Positions 9,301 through 20,800 are shown, counted from the first letter of the stretch. The stretch is 64,000 nucleotides of DNA from JAPORK01 sp026710285 (GCA_965201045.1 OZ241746.1:3534001-3598000); one strand, 5' to 3'. Program-made: numbers and translations. The notes: a model not told the origin generated them from the sequence alone.

Positions 9301-11903
9301 GACACGTGTTTTCATGGCAATATAATAACTTAAACCTTCCCGTTAGTGAGTTAGCAGACAATCAACAACAATGGATTGCTGATTATAATCCTGTTACTTT
9401 AAATTTATGCAAAAAAACCGACATTACCGGTGTTACAACGTACATTTATCGTGACGACGGATTGATACAGCAATCAACTCATACCGGAAAAAATAACTAC
9501 CCTAATTATCAGTTGTTATGGCAATATGATAATAATCGACGTATTATCAGCACTACAGATATTTCCAGAAATAAAACCAATACACAGTATGACGGGCTGG
9601 GGCGGATTGCCAGTATTAACTATCAACCTTATCAAAACGGTCATACTGAAACGTTATTTTTACCTGCTTACGATGGTTTTTCCCGTATACAACATATTGA
9701 CTATGGCAGTAGAATGCAGCGTACTTTTCACTATGATTTATGGGGGCATAAAGATCATATTATTGATATACAAAATAAAAGTCTCCTGTCTGAATGGGTA
9801 ATGAATTATGATGTTGACGGTAATATTACCATGCTTAGCCAAAAAACACAAAAGACACAGTATAAGATATTGCATTATCAGTACGATGTACTGGACAACC
9901 TGGTTGGCATGTATTGTCAGGGTTCATCCGGTTTACCATTGTGTCCACATGATACATCATTTACCAGTACAAAACAGATACAGACACCGGTCATTACCCG
10001 GCAACATTATACGTTCACACCACTTAACCGACTAGCCAGTGTTCAGGAAACATTACAATTCATGGAAAAAAAGCAAACAGTCATAAAAGTAACTGGTTAC
10101 CATTATACTGATTTTTCTGCACCTTTACGTCTTCAACAAATTGATACAACCTGGAATCAGAAAAGATCTAATGTGCAAAACTTTTTCTATGATGATATGG
10201 GTAATATGACAGTGGACGGACAAAATAATCATATCCGTTATAACAGGATGAATGAGGTTATCGAGGTTGTTTCATCAACAGGAAGACAGAGTAACTACAC
10301 CTATGATAGTAGCAGAAACAAAGTAATGGAAAGAAGCCAGAATGATATTAGCTATCTTTTTTATCGTGGCGATGCACTCATAAATGAAAAAATTATTAGT
10401 CTGGGGCAGAATATAAATATTATCGGTTATCTGGGAGTTGCTAAAACCACAGACGGATTAATCAGTGAATATTATGAAAATAGTTATAAGGGGGATATTA
10501 TTGGAATTTTAAGAAAAAACGACGATGGTGAATATAAATTCAGTCAGCGTAATATTTATAGCCCATATGGTATGCTATGGTGTAAAAAACTAAAGACACT
10601 TCCATTATATAAACAAACACTACAGGGATTTGATGGTGAAAGAACGGATGCTTCTACCGGATGGATATTTTTAGGTAACGGTAACCGGACGTATAATCCA
10701 ACTGGACGCTATTTCCTCAGTGAAGATCCGGCAGGTGATGGTTATACTTTTGGCAGTAATAACCCGATTATGAATACTGACCCTTCCGGTAACAGTCCAC
10801 AGTGGCTGGGAGAGGCTTTTAAATGGGCAGGCTATATTAGCACCATGGGATTAAGTGCATTGCATCAGCGCTGGGCTAATATTACTGCATCAGTTATTCA
10901 GACCGGCTGTACTGTTGCCACCCTCGGCGCAACAGTTGCCAGTGCGGGCTCTGCTGCTCTGGCAGGAGTGATAGCCGGTACAGTGACAATTGGCAGTATT
11001 CCTGTGGTTGCCGCTGCAATGCCGGTTAATAAAGGGCTTAATATTGCCGGAAAAATTATAGGTATGACAGAAGTAGCGATTACAGTTGCTACCAGTTTAG
11101 CTGGTTTTATGTGTTTTTCTGCAGCAGGAGAGAGAGTAGCGGCAGAAGATATTCCGCTGGGAAAAATTCCTTTTGGGATGCTTAAAGCAAATCAGGCAAC
11201 AAATGTTGTAGCAGGAGATGAACCAGCGGTTCTCCCGTCTCTGGTCTCAACTGCATCAACTGTTGTAACATCCCCCTCTCTTACCAGTCTTTCATTAAGC
11301 CAGTTTTTAGAACAATCACCTTGTTTTCATCGAATACTGGATTTTTCCTGCTTATGGTTTGATGACAGGCAATCTGTTGCAGATACCTGGGTTTTATTGC
11401 GTTCTTCACCATTTGCAGGCAATATTGCTTGTGATACGGGCTGTATCTTACTGGTATATCAACTGAGTGGACAAGCCCTTGATATAAGTGAGTTGGCAGA
11501 ATTTTTATGTGAGCGACAAAAATTTATTCCCGGGGATCAACTTTTACCAGATCATCCCTACATTGAAGCTTTAAAGCATATATTGAAGTCAGCAAATAAA
11601 GTTTCATACCATGCATACTCATATAATATTGTTACATTCTCTTTGGATAAATTAAAAGATTTATTTTATAGGAGTGATTGTCTTCTACTCACTGGTTATA
11701 ATCATATGGCTGTAGTAAAAAAGCTAACAAAAAGTTTTGGTAGAGATGTGCTCAAATGGGAGGTCAGTCAATTTGGTGACGATGGTATGACGACTATAAG
11801 AGTTAACTCAAACACACTTAATAAAGAAATATTTCCAAACCCATTGAGAGATGAATTACTTTTGAATGCTTATATGAGAATAAAAGTTTTTTCTGAAGAG
11901 TAA
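6345..11903 (+). CDS. Giant secreted RHS/YD-repeat protein, copy 2
   Basis: This 1852-residue paralogue has the same order as copy 1: signal with LLLSC, VDPRTG segment, YD repeats, RHS core with DPAGDG and DPSGN, Ala/Gly-rich hydrophobic stretch, and C-terminal Cys/His domain (Cys1696, Cys1700, His1787). Its first 75 codons are nearly identical to copy 1. Its middle (about 7200-8980) instead matches copy 4 (KEVANPGFGQ, NHNEHNYLGF), and its later part matches copies 3 and 4 (ASINYQPYQN). After the core it carries a linker with VAGDEPAVLPSL found only in copies 2-4. The gene is therefore a mosaic. Like the others it is expected to be Sec-exported, with the C-terminal domain enclosed in an RHS shell. 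Confidence 0.92.
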   Translation: MLIRYKQYYLCSFFILVILLLSCTEDLFCLVSKVKTNNFIDSHTDFFSDPYDTINKVTKKGYDQTGLNFKKKQQTTTFSESDRSTPWSNAFNFKKVWGTTVDPRTGVLSAWVKTGSMLSNLGHGPDINLQVSYSSNALANLDGLGTGWNWNLTHFNLKTHQLTTSFGQNVYLHKQPDGHWWSLYHKFHDMYIQGDISTHFIITYANGLRETLNHQGYEVRLEQQDGWSVYFSYKPGTHLLQSIKDDEGHSIKLYRTKNYISVISQGNQGKPVVVLIHKKNNKLRSITLSSFGNYSDHGIYFNYTQHFMTNIDYPTGLKDRVIYNCSDEVKVPVRNISSLHALCTVIKEVANPGFGQPAMVNCYHYGKTNHNEHNYLGFNAGMNISEYASKDRLFEAPASYNYMTEQDNGIIREIRTYNKYHLMTDEKQVSDRTGHILSAVHYFFCRKDQRDGCAHISFADLPVFYSFPLKIVTQVWGDISDTPAVTTVMADYDSQGRMIRQTDSFGRVKINNYCPLKGDEACPAAAKGWTLGSLTESTTLYPAHTKSNMTSLSPIITRNYYHREINHNRTGYISVLDHQIQQAGKQQLTTTYYYYDNSKNLLTYGLLKKSILTGQQNGVELSGSVRKDYFYVKSPDSYTKTTYNTIELDQSKRQKSPYITISLFTNQVLKTEDTEKKDTDLYYNDRWDRLIRTERAIGTVFAASIHYNYTISENLNQVLITAVNGLQKKVRFDGAGRILTSFTEVIDKTGKQQPDHWWPVEKNRYDRYGRIAKKFSYIIDVSGHETMLEITQDYDDTGRAVQVHRPDGVTTVIRYDDSDRCVISYQQNTQNERSVISVSKANILSEPVKQWILPATKIPLSSVKSLCLRSYKKPEAQVSVITYDGFGRQITVRDPAGRMIRQRYDALGRLTDTIDPAGNRVHKVYNLTGQVIQSWIYPVSGGYYLLSSAGYNRAGQLIWSAGEDGKHTSYTYTMDGQIATVTTPSGHVFSWQYNNLNLPVSELADNQQQWIADYNPVTLNLCKKTDITGVTTYIYRDDGLIQQSTHTGKNNYPNYQLLWQYDNNRRIISTTDISRNKTNTQYDGLGRIASINYQPYQNGHTETLFLPAYDGFSRIQHIDYGSRMQRTFHYDLWGHKDHIIDIQNKSLLSEWVMNYDVDGNITMLSQKTQKTQYKILHYQYDVLDNLVGMYCQGSSGLPLCPHDTSFTSTKQIQTPVITRQHYTFTPLNRLASVQETLQFMEKKQTVIKVTGYHYTDFSAPLRLQQIDTTWNQKRSNVQNFFYDDMGNMTVDGQNNHIRYNRMNEVIEVVSSTGRQSNYTYDSSRNKVMERSQNDISYLFYRGDALINEKIISLGQNINIIGYLGVAKTTDGLISEYYENSYKGDIIGILRKNDDGEYKFSQRNIYSPYGMLWCKKLKTLPLYKQTLQGFDGERTDASTGWIFLGNGNRTYNPTGRYFLSEDPAGDGYTFGSNNPIMNTDPSGNSPQWLGEAFKWAGYISTMGLSALHQRWANITASVIQTGCTVATLGATVASAGSAALAGVIAGTVTIGSIPVVAAAMPVNKGLNIAGKIIGMTEVAITVATSLAGFMCFSAAGERVAAEDIPLGKIPFGMLKANQATNVVAGDEPAVLPSLVSTASTVVTSPSLTSLSLSQFLEQSPCFHRILDFSCLWFDDRQSVADTWVLLRSSPFAGNIACDTGCILLVYQLSGQALDISELAEFLCERQKFIPGDQLLPDHPYIEALKHILKSANKVSYHAYSYNIVTFSLDKLKDLFYRSDCLLLTGYNHMAVVKKLTKSFGRDVLKWEVSQFGDDGMTTIRVNSNTLNKEIFPNPLRDELLLNAYMRIKVFSEE

Positions 11904-12029
11904 TGAGTTGTCCTGATGCAGTTCGTCATCTTTCCTGATTTGATCATGCTTGTTTTTTTATATTGCTATAATTCCATTTCAAACCAACTCATTTTACACT
12001 TTGATTCCAGCAGATAAATTCTGGTTGTT

Positions 12030-12050
12030 GTAGTGTTAACACTGAACTAC
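12030..12050. promoter_or_regulatory. Dyad upstream of RHS copy 3, possible operator
   Basis: GTAGTGTTAACACTGAACTAC contains the perfect palindrome GTGTTAACAC plus an outer GTAGT/ACTAC pairing. It is retained upstream of copies 4 and 5 at the same distance from the start codon (about 70-85 bp) and is absent before copies 1 and 2. It may be a regulator-binding site or simply shared spacer sequence. Function is inferred only from symmetry and position. Confidence 0.35.
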
Positions 12051-12117
12051 TTTTACATATTATCTTAATAGTTATAGACAGTTTTACTTATTCGCTTGTT
12101 TGTTAAAAGGCATTGAT

Positions 12118-15100
12118 ATGCTAATTAAATATAAACAATATTGTTTTTATTATTCATTAAATTTAGTTATTTTATTACTCAGCTATACAGAAAATTTATT
12201 TTGTATTATATCGAAAATACAAAAAAATTATTTTACAGACAGCCATACCAGTTCTTTTTATGAGCTATATAACAGAACTTACAGAGCAATAAAGAAGGAT
12301 GATAATCAATCTGAATTAAACGTAAAAAAAACAGAGCAAAGAACTGCTTCGTCTGAATCTTCCGGGTCAGCACCATGGTCAAATGCATTTAATTTTAAAA
12401 AAGTATGGGGAAGCACGGTTGATCCACGTACAGGTATTCTCGGTACCTGGGTAAAAGCAGGTAGTATGCTCAGTAACTTAGGGCATGGTCCTGATATTAA
12501 TCTTCAAGTTAGTTATAGTAGCAATGCGTTAGCTAACCCTGATGGACTTGGAACGGGTTGGAGCTGGAACCTTACTCATTTCAATTCAACAACACATCAG
12601 CTTACCACATCTTTTGGTCAGAATTTTTATTTACATAAACAATCTGATGGTCACTGGTGGCCAGCGTATCATAAATTTCATGATATGTATATTCAGGGTA
12701 ATATCACTACACATTTTATTATTACTTATGCGAATGGTTTGCGGGAAACGCTCAACCATCAAGGTTATGAAGTTCGTCTTGAACAGCAGGATGGATGGAG
12801 TGTGTATTTTAGTTATGAACCGGGTACGCACCGGTTACAATCAGTCAAAGATGATGAAGGACATAGCATTAAACTATGCAGGATAAAGAATTATATTTCA
12901 GTCATCAGTCAGGGAAATCAGGGAAAGCCGGTCGTCGTATTAATCCATAAAAAAAATAATAAATTACGTAGTATCACACTGCCTTTATTTAGTGGACATA
13001 AAGGTCACGGAATTTACTTTCATTATGTACAACACTTTATGACAGGTGTTGATTATCCCACTGGATTAAAAAATCACATAATTTATAATTGTAGTAATGA
13101 AATAAAAGTGCCGGGAAATGGTACTGTATCATCTCATGCCCTGTGTGCTGTTGTTAACCAAACCGCTGATCCGGGCTTTGGTCAGTCTGTAATGGTCAAT
13201 CGTTATCATTACGGTACAACAAATATAAATCAGCATAATTATCTCGGTTTTAATGCAGGATTAAATATTTTAGATCATTCACCAAAAGACCGGTTATTTG
13301 AAGTACCGGCAAGTTATACTTATACAACTGAACAGGACAATGGTCTTACGCGGGAAATACGTACTTACAATAAATATCACCTGATGACAGATGAGCAGCA
13401 GATCAGTGACCGAACCGGACATATTTTATCATCAGTACACTATTTTTTCTGTCGTAAAGATCAACGTGATGGTTGTGCGCATACCTCTTTTGCTGATTTG
13501 CCCGTTTTTTACAGTTTACCGCTGAAAATAGTAACCCGGGTCTGGGGAGACACATCAGATATTCCTGCAGTAACCACAGTAATGGTTGATTATGATTCGC
13601 AGGGAAGAGTGATCAGACAAACAGATGCTTTAGGTCGTGTAACACTTAGCCATTATTGTCCGCTAAAAGGGGATGCTGCTTGTCCGGCTGTTGCAAAAGG
13701 ATGGTCTTTTGGTACATTAACTGAATCTACTACGTTATATCCTGCTCATACTAAAGCGAATATGACGCCTCTTTCACCGATAATAACACGGAATTATTAT
13801 CGAAGAGAGATTAACCATAATGGAAAAGGTTATATCTCTGTACTAGATCATCAGATACAACAGGCAGGTAAACAACAGTTAACTACAACCCACTATTATT
13901 ATGATAATCCTAAAGATCTATTAACTTATGGTTTATTAAAAAAGAGTATACTCACAGGGCAGCAGAATGGAGTAGAATCATCAGAATCTGTAAGCAAAGA
14001 TTTTTATTATATAAAAAGCCCGGAGAGTTACACTAAAACCACGTATAGTACCATTGAATTGTCTAACAATAAACATCAAATGTCATCTTATGTCACCACG
14101 AGTTTATTTACTAATCAGTTGTTAAAAGTAGAAGATGCAGAAAAAAAAGACAGTAATCGTTATTACTATGATCAGTGGGACCGGCTAATAAAAACCGAGC
14201 GTGCTGCCAATACTCCTTTTGCTGCCAGTATTCATTATAATTATACGATATCTGAAAGTCTTAACCAGGTGCTGATTACAGCAGTAAATGGTTTGCAAAA
14301 AAAAGTTCGCTTTGATGGTGCCGGAAGAGTACTTACAAGTTTTGCTGAAGTGATAAACAAAGTCGGTAAACAGCAGCCAGATCATTGGTGGTCGGTAGAG
14401 AAAATTCATTACGATAAATATGGGCATATTGTACGACAAAAAAGTTATATCATCGATGCATTCGGACATGCTACGACCCTTAATGTCACTCAGAATTATG
14501 ATGATACAGGCAGAGTGGTTCAGGTTCACAGTCCTGATGGTGTAACCACTGTCATACGTTATGATGATAGTAACTGGTGTGTGATCAGTTATCAGCAAAA
14601 TGCACAGGATAAACATTCTATTATCTCAGTATCACGGGCTAATATTCTCAGTCAGCCGGTCAGACAATGGATATTACCTGCCTTCACAGGTGAGTTACCT
14701 CCTGTAAAATCACTCTGTCTCAATAGTAATAAACAACCTGAAGCGCAGGTTTCTGTAATTACTTATGACGGATTTGGACGACAAATTACAGTACGGGATC
14801 CTGCAGGTAGAATGATCAGGCAACGTTATGATGCGTTGGGGAGATTAACTGATACTATTGATCCTGCCGGAAACAGAGTGCACAAAGTATATAACCTGAC
14901 AGGACAAGTTATACAGTCGTGGATATATCCTGTTTCAGGAGGATATTATCTGTTGTCATCTGCCGGTTATAACAGAGCAGGACAGCTGATATGGAGTGCA
15001 GGAGAAGATGGAAAACATACTTCATATACTTATACCATGGATGGACAAATTGCAACAGTTACAACACCGTCCGGGCACGTGTTTTCGTGGCAATATAATA

Positions 15101-17676
15101 ACTTAAACCTTCCCGTTAGTGAGTTAGCAGACAATCAACAACAATGGATTGCTGATTATAATCCTGTTACTTTAAATTTATGCAAAAAAACCGACATTAC
15201 CGGTGTTACAACGTACATTTATCGTGACGACGGACTGATACAGCAATCAACTCATACCGGAAAAAATAATTACCCTGATTATCAGTTGTTATGGCAATAT
15301 GATAATAACCGACGTATTATCAGCACTACAGATATTTCCGGAAATAAAACCAATACGCAGTATGATGGGCTGGGGCGTATTGCCAGTATTAACTATCAAC
15401 CTTATCAAAACAGCCATACTGAAACGTTATTTTTACCTGCTTACGATGGTTTTTCCCGTATACAACATATTGACTATGGCAGTAGCATGCAGCGTACTTT
15501 TCATTATGATTTGTGGGGACATAAAGATCATATTATTGATATACAAAATAAAAATCTCCTGTCTGCATGGGCAATGACCTATGATGTTGATGGTAATATT
15601 ACTATGCTTAGCCAAAAAACACAAAAGACACAGTATAAGATATTGCATTATCAGTACGATGTACTGGACAACCTGGTTGGCATGTATTGTCAGGGTTCAT
15701 CCGGTTTACCATTGTGTCCACATGATACATCATTTACCAGTACAAAACAGATACAGACACCGGTCATTACCCGCCAACATTATACGTTCACACCACTTAA
15801 CCGGCTGATCAGTGTTCAGGAAACATTACAATTTATAAAACAAAAGAAAACAGTAAGAAAAGTAACTGATTACCATTATACTGATTCTTCTGCACCTTTA
15901 CGTCTTCAGCAAACCAGTACAACTTGGAATCAGAAAAGATCTAATGTGCAAAACTTTTTCTATGATAACATGGGTAATATGAAAGTGGACGGACAAAATA
16001 ATCATATCCGTTATAACAGGATGAACGAGGTTACCGAGGTTATTTCATCAACAGGAAAACAGAGTAACTACACCTATGATAGTAGCAGAAACAGAGTAAT
16101 GGAAAGAAGCCAGAATGATATCAGCTATCTTTTTTATCGTGGTGATGCACTCATAAATGAAAAAATTATTAGTCCGAGGCAGGATATACATATTATCGGT
16201 TATCTGGGAGTTGCTAAAACCACAGACGGATTAATCAGTGAATATTATGAAAACAGTTATAAGGGGGATATTATTGGAATTTTAAGAAAAAACGACGACG
16301 GTGAATATAAATTTAGTCAGCGTAATATTTATAGTCCATATGGTATGGTATGGTGTAAAAAACTAAAGATACTTCCATTATATAAACAAACGCTGCAGGG
16401 ATTTGATGGTGAAAGAACGGATGCTTCTACCGGATGGATATTTTTAGGTAACGGTAACCGGACGTATAATCCAACCGGACGCTATTTCCTCAGTGAAGAT
16501 CCGGCAGATGGTGGTTATACTTTTGGCAGTAATAACCCGATTATGAATACTGACCCCTCCGGTAACAGCTCACAGTGGCTGGGAGAGGCTTTTAAATGGG
16601 CAGGCTATATTAGCACCATGGGATTAAGTGCATTGCATCAGCGCTGGGCTAATATTACTGCATCAGTTATTCAGACCGGCTGTACTGTTGCCACCCTCGG
16701 CGCAACAGTTGCCAGTGCGGGCTCTGCTGCTCTGGCAGGAGTGATAGCCGGTACAGCGACAATTGGCAGTATTCCTGTTGTTGCCGCTGCAATACCTGCT
16801 AATAAAGGGCTTAATATTGCTGGAAAAATTATAGGTATGGCAGAAGTAGCGGTTACGGTTGCTACCGGTTTAGCTGATTTTATGTCTTTTTCTGCAGCAG
16901 GAGAGGGAGTAGCGGCAGAAGATATTCCGCTGGGAAAAATTCCTTTTGGAATGCTTAAAGCAAATCAGGCAACAAATGTTGTAGCAGGAGATGAACCAGC
17001 GGTTCTCCCGTCTCTGGTCTCAACTGCATCAACTGTTGTAACATCCCCCTCTCTTACCAGTCTTTCATTAAGCCAGTTTTTAGAACAATCACCTTGTTTT
17101 CATCGAATACTGGATTTTTCCTGCTTATGGTTTGATGACAGGCAATCTGTTGCAGATACCTGGGTTTTATTGCGTTCTTCACCATTTGCAGGCAATATTG
17201 CTTGTGATACGGGCTGTATTTTACTGGTATATCAACTGAGTGGACAAGCCCTTGATATAAGTGAGTTAGCAGAATTTTTATGTGAGCGACAAAAACTTAT
17301 TCCCGGGAGTCAACTTTTACCAGATCATCCCTACATTAAAGCTTTAAAGCATATATTGAAGTCAGCAAATAAAGTTTCACAGCATCAATACTCATATAAT
17401 ATTGGTACATTCTCTTTGGATAAATTATCAGATTTATCTTATAGGAATGATTGTCTTCTGCTCACTGGTTATAATCATATGGCTGTAGTAAAAAAGCTAA
17501 CAAAAAGTTACAGTAAAGATGTGCTCAAATGGGAGGTCAGTCAATTTGGTGCCGATAGTCTGACGACTATAAGAGTCAACTCAGATGCGCTTAATAAAGA
17601 AATATTCCCACACCCATTTAGCAATAAATTACTTTTGAATGCTTATATGAGAATAAAAGTTTTTTCTGAAGAGTAA
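12118..17676 (+). CDS. Giant secreted RHS/YD-repeat protein, copy 3
   Basis: This 1852-residue RHS paralogue starts at the ATG at 12118. An upstream in-frame TTG at 12100 lies over the AAAAGG ribosome-binding site, and all paralogues start at the MLIKYKQ or MLIRYKQ position. The signal segment reads LLLSYTEN, so the candidate lipobox Cys of copies 1-2 is Tyr here and a lipoprotein is unlikely. The N-terminal 75 codons match copies 4-5. The middle matches copies 1 and 5 (TADPGFGQSV, NINQHNYLGF). The late core and linker match copies 2 and 4. One core motif is altered to DPADGG where the other copies have DPAGDG. The C-terminal domain keeps ACDTGC and GYNHMAVV. Confidence 0.92.
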   Translation: MLIKYKQYCFYYSLNLVILLLSYTENLFCIISKIQKNYFTDSHTSSFYELYNRTYRAIKKDDNQSELNVKKTEQRTASSESSGSAPWSNAFNFKKVWGSTVDPRTGILGTWVKAGSMLSNLGHGPDINLQVSYSSNALANPDGLGTGWSWNLTHFNSTTHQLTTSFGQNFYLHKQSDGHWWPAYHKFHDMYIQGNITTHFIITYANGLRETLNHQGYEVRLEQQDGWSVYFSYEPGTHRLQSVKDDEGHSIKLCRIKNYISVISQGNQGKPVVVLIHKKNNKLRSITLPLFSGHKGHGIYFHYVQHFMTGVDYPTGLKNHIIYNCSNEIKVPGNGTVSSHALCAVVNQTADPGFGQSVMVNRYHYGTTNINQHNYLGFNAGLNILDHSPKDRLFEVPASYTYTTEQDNGLTREIRTYNKYHLMTDEQQISDRTGHILSSVHYFFCRKDQRDGCAHTSFADLPVFYSLPLKIVTRVWGDTSDIPAVTTVMVDYDSQGRVIRQTDALGRVTLSHYCPLKGDAACPAVAKGWSFGTLTESTTLYPAHTKANMTPLSPIITRNYYRREINHNGKGYISVLDHQIQQAGKQQLTTTHYYYDNPKDLLTYGLLKKSILTGQQNGVESSESVSKDFYYIKSPESYTKTTYSTIELSNNKHQMSSYVTTSLFTNQLLKVEDAEKKDSNRYYYDQWDRLIKTERAANTPFAASIHYNYTISESLNQVLITAVNGLQKKVRFDGAGRVLTSFAEVINKVGKQQPDHWWSVEKIHYDKYGHIVRQKSYIIDAFGHATTLNVTQNYDDTGRVVQVHSPDGVTTVIRYDDSNWCVISYQQNAQDKHSIISVSRANILSQPVRQWILPAFTGELPPVKSLCLNSNKQPEAQVSVITYDGFGRQITVRDPAGRMIRQRYDALGRLTDTIDPAGNRVHKVYNLTGQVIQSWIYPVSGGYYLLSSAGYNRAGQLIWSAGEDGKHTSYTYTMDGQIATVTTPSGHVFSWQYNNLNLPVSELADNQQQWIADYNPVTLNLCKKTDITGVTTYIYRDDGLIQQSTHTGKNNYPDYQLLWQYDNNRRIISTTDISGNKTNTQYDGLGRIASINYQPYQNSHTETLFLPAYDGFSRIQHIDYGSSMQRTFHYDLWGHKDHIIDIQNKNLLSAWAMTYDVDGNITMLSQKTQKTQYKILHYQYDVLDNLVGMYCQGSSGLPLCPHDTSFTSTKQIQTPVITRQHYTFTPLNRLISVQETLQFIKQKKTVRKVTDYHYTDSSAPLRLQQTSTTWNQKRSNVQNFFYDNMGNMKVDGQNNHIRYNRMNEVTEVISSTGKQSNYTYDSSRNRVMERSQNDISYLFYRGDALINEKIISPRQDIHIIGYLGVAKTTDGLISEYYENSYKGDIIGILRKNDDGEYKFSQRNIYSPYGMVWCKKLKILPLYKQTLQGFDGERTDASTGWIFLGNGNRTYNPTGRYFLSEDPADGGYTFGSNNPIMNTDPSGNSSQWLGEAFKWAGYISTMGLSALHQRWANITASVIQTGCTVATLGATVASAGSAALAGVIAGTATIGSIPVVAAAIPANKGLNIAGKIIGMAEVAVTVATGLADFMSFSAAGEGVAAEDIPLGKIPFGMLKANQATNVVAGDEPAVLPSLVSTASTVVTSPSLTSLSLSQFLEQSPCFHRILDFSCLWFDDRQSVADTWVLLRSSPFAGNIACDTGCILLVYQLSGQALDISELAEFLCERQKLIPGSQLLPDHPYIKALKHILKSANKVSQHQYSYNIGTFSLDKLSDLSYRNDCLLLTGYNHMAVVKKLTKSYSKDVLKWEVSQFGADSLTTIRVNSDALNKEIFPHPFSNKLLLNAYMRIKVFSEE

Positions 17677-17802
17677 TGAGTTGTCCTGATGCAGTTCGTC
17701 ATCTTTCCTGATTTTATCATGCTTTTTTTCTTGTATTGCTATAATTCTGTTTCTAACCAACTCATTTTACACTTTGATTCCAGCAGATAAGTTCTGGTTA
17801 TT

Positions 17803-17823
17803 GTAGTGTTAACACGATACTAC
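17803..17823. promoter_or_regulatory. Dyad upstream of RHS copy 4, possible operator
   Basis: This is the same dyad as before copy 3, with GTGTTAACAC unchanged and the outer arms GTAGT and ACTAC preserved although the central three bases differ (GAT). Preservation of both arms despite changes between them is mild evidence for a binding site. Confidence 0.35.
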
Positions 17824-17888
17824 TTTTACATATTTCCTGAATAGTTAGACAGTTTTACTTATTCTCTTGTTTGTTAAAAGACATTAAT

Positions 17889-20800
17889 ATGCTAATTAAA
17901 TATAAACAATATTGCTTTTATTATTCATTAATTTTAGTGATTTTATTACTAAGCTATACAGAAAGTTTATTTTGTATTGTATCGAAAATACAAAAAAATT
18001 ATTTTACAGACAGCCATACCAGTTCTTTTTATGAGCTATATAACAGAACTTACAGAGCAATAAAGAAGGATGATAATCAATCTGAATTAAACGTAAAAAA
18101 AACAGAGCAAAGAACTGCTTCGTCTGAATCTTCCGGGTCAGCACCATGGTCAAATGCATTTAATTTTAAAAAAGTATGGGGAGCTACTGTTGATCCACGT
18201 ACAGGTATTCTCAGTGCCTGGGTAAAAACAGGTAGTATGCTCAGTAATTTAGGGCATGGTCCTGATATCAATCTTCAAGTTAGTTATAGTAGCAATGCGT
18301 TAGCTAACCCTGATGGACTTGGAACGGGTTGGAACTGGAACCTTACTCATTTCAATTTGAAGACACATCAGCTTACTACATCTTTTGGGCAAAATTTTTA
18401 TTTACACAAACAACCCGATGGTCACTGGTGGTCACTATATCATAAATTTCATGATATGTATATTCAGGGGGATATCAGTACACATTTTATTATTACTTAT
18501 GCAAACGGTTTGCGGGAAACACTCAATCATCAGGGTTATGAAGTTTGTCTTGAACAGCAGGATGGATGGAGTGTGTATTTTAGTTATAAACCGGGTACAC
18601 ACCTGTTACAATCAGTAAAAGATGATGAAGGGCATAGCATTAAACTATACAGGACAAAAAATTATATTTCAGTCATCAGTCAGGGAAATCAGGGAAAGCC
18701 GGTCGTCGTACTACTCCATAAAAAAAATAATGAGTTGCGTAGTATCACACTATCTTCATTCGGTAATCATAGTGATCACGGTATTTATTTTAATTATACG
18801 CAACACTTTATGACAAATATTGATTATCCTACAGGATTAAAAGACCGTGTGATTTATAATTGTAGTGATGAAGTAAAAGTTCCGGTCAGAAATATTTCAT
18901 CACTTCATGCACTGTGTGCTGTTATTAAAGAAATAGCTAATCCGGGCTTTGGTCAACCGGCAATGGTTAACTGTTATCATTATGGTAAAACGAATCACAA
19001 TGAGCATAATTATCTTGGTTTTAATGCCGGGATGGATATTTCAGATCATTCATCAAAAGACAGACTCTTTGAAGCACCAGCAAGTTATAATTACATGACT
19101 GAACAGGACAATGGTATTATACGGGAAATACGCACTTACAATAAATATCATCTGATGACAGATGAGAAACAGGTCAGTGACCGAACCGGACATATTTTAT
19201 CAGCAGTACACTATTTTTTCTGTCGTAAAGATCAGCGTGATGGTTGTGCACATACCTCTTTTGCTGATTTGCCTGTTTTTTACAGTTTTCCTCTGAAAAT
19301 AGTAACCCGGGTTTGGGGCGATATATCGGATACTCCTGCTGTAACCACAGTAATGGCTGACTATGATTCACAAGGAAGAATTATCAGGCAAATAGATAAT
19401 TTTGGTCGTGTAATAATTAACAATTACTGTCCACTAAAAGGTGATGAGGCTTGTCCGGCTGCTGCACAAGGATGGACTCTTGGTTCACTGACTGAATCTA
19501 CTACACTATATCCTGCCCATACTAAATCAAATATGACATCTCTTTCACCGATAATAACCCGAAATTATTATCACAGAGAGATTAACCATAATAGAACAGG
19601 TTATATCTCTGTACTGGATCATCAGATACAACAGGCAGGTAAACAACAGTTAACTACAACTTACTATTATTATGATAACTCTAAAAATCTGTTAACTTAT
19701 GGTTTATTAAAGAGGAGTATACTCACAGGGCAGCAGAATGGAGTAGAATTATCAGGATCTGTAAGAAAAGATTATTTTTATGTAAAAAGCCCGGACAGTT
19801 ACACTAAAACCACTTATAACACTATTGAGTTGGATCAGAGTAAACGTCAAACATCACCTTATATTACAATTAGTTTGTTTACTAATCAGGTATTAAAAAC
19901 AGAAGATACAGAAAAAAAAGATACCGATCTCTATTATTATGACCGGTGGGATCGACTCATAAGAACAGAGCGTGCTATCGGTACTGTTTTTGCTGCCAGT
20001 ATTCATTATAATTATACGATATCTGAAAACATGAACCAGGTACTGATTACAGCAGTAAATGGTTTACAAAAAAAAGTCCGCTTTGATGGTGCCGGAAGAA
20101 TACTTACAAGTTTTACTGAAGTAATAGACAAAACGGGTAAACAGCAGCCAGATCACTGGTGGCCGGTAGAGAAAAATCGTTATGATCGGTATGGACGTAT
20201 CGCTAAAAAATTTAGTTATATCATTGATGTATCTGGGCATGCAACTATGCTTGAGATTACGCAGGATTATGATGATACAGGCAGAGCGGTTCAAGTTCAT
20301 CGTCCTGATGGTGTAACCACTGTCATACGTTATGATGATAGTGACAGATGCGTGATCAGTTATCAGCAAAATACACAGAATGAACGTTCTGTTATATCAG
20401 TATCAAGAGCAAATATACTCAGCGAACCAGTTAAGCAGTGGATACTACCAGCCACTAAAATACCGTTATCTTCAGTAAAATCACTCTGTCTCAGGAGTTA
20501 TAAAAAACCTGAAGCGCAGGTTTCTGTAATTACTTATGACGGATTTGGACGACAAATTACAGTACGGGATCCTGCAGGTAGAATGATCAGACAACGTTAT
20601 GATGCGTTGGGGAGATTAACTGATACTATTGATCCTGCCGGAAACAGAGTGCACAAAGTATATAACCTGACAGGACAAGTTATACAGTCGTGGATATATC
20701 CTGTTTCAGGAGGATATTATCTGTTGTCATCTGCCGGTTATAACAGAGCAGGACAGCTGATATGGAGTGCAGGAGAAGATGGAAAACATACTGCATATAC

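Noticed and set aside
12100..12117. Longer RHS start at TTG (also at 17871)
   Set aside because: The TTG overlaps the AAAAGG ribosome-binding site, and the paralogues begin at the downstream ATG.
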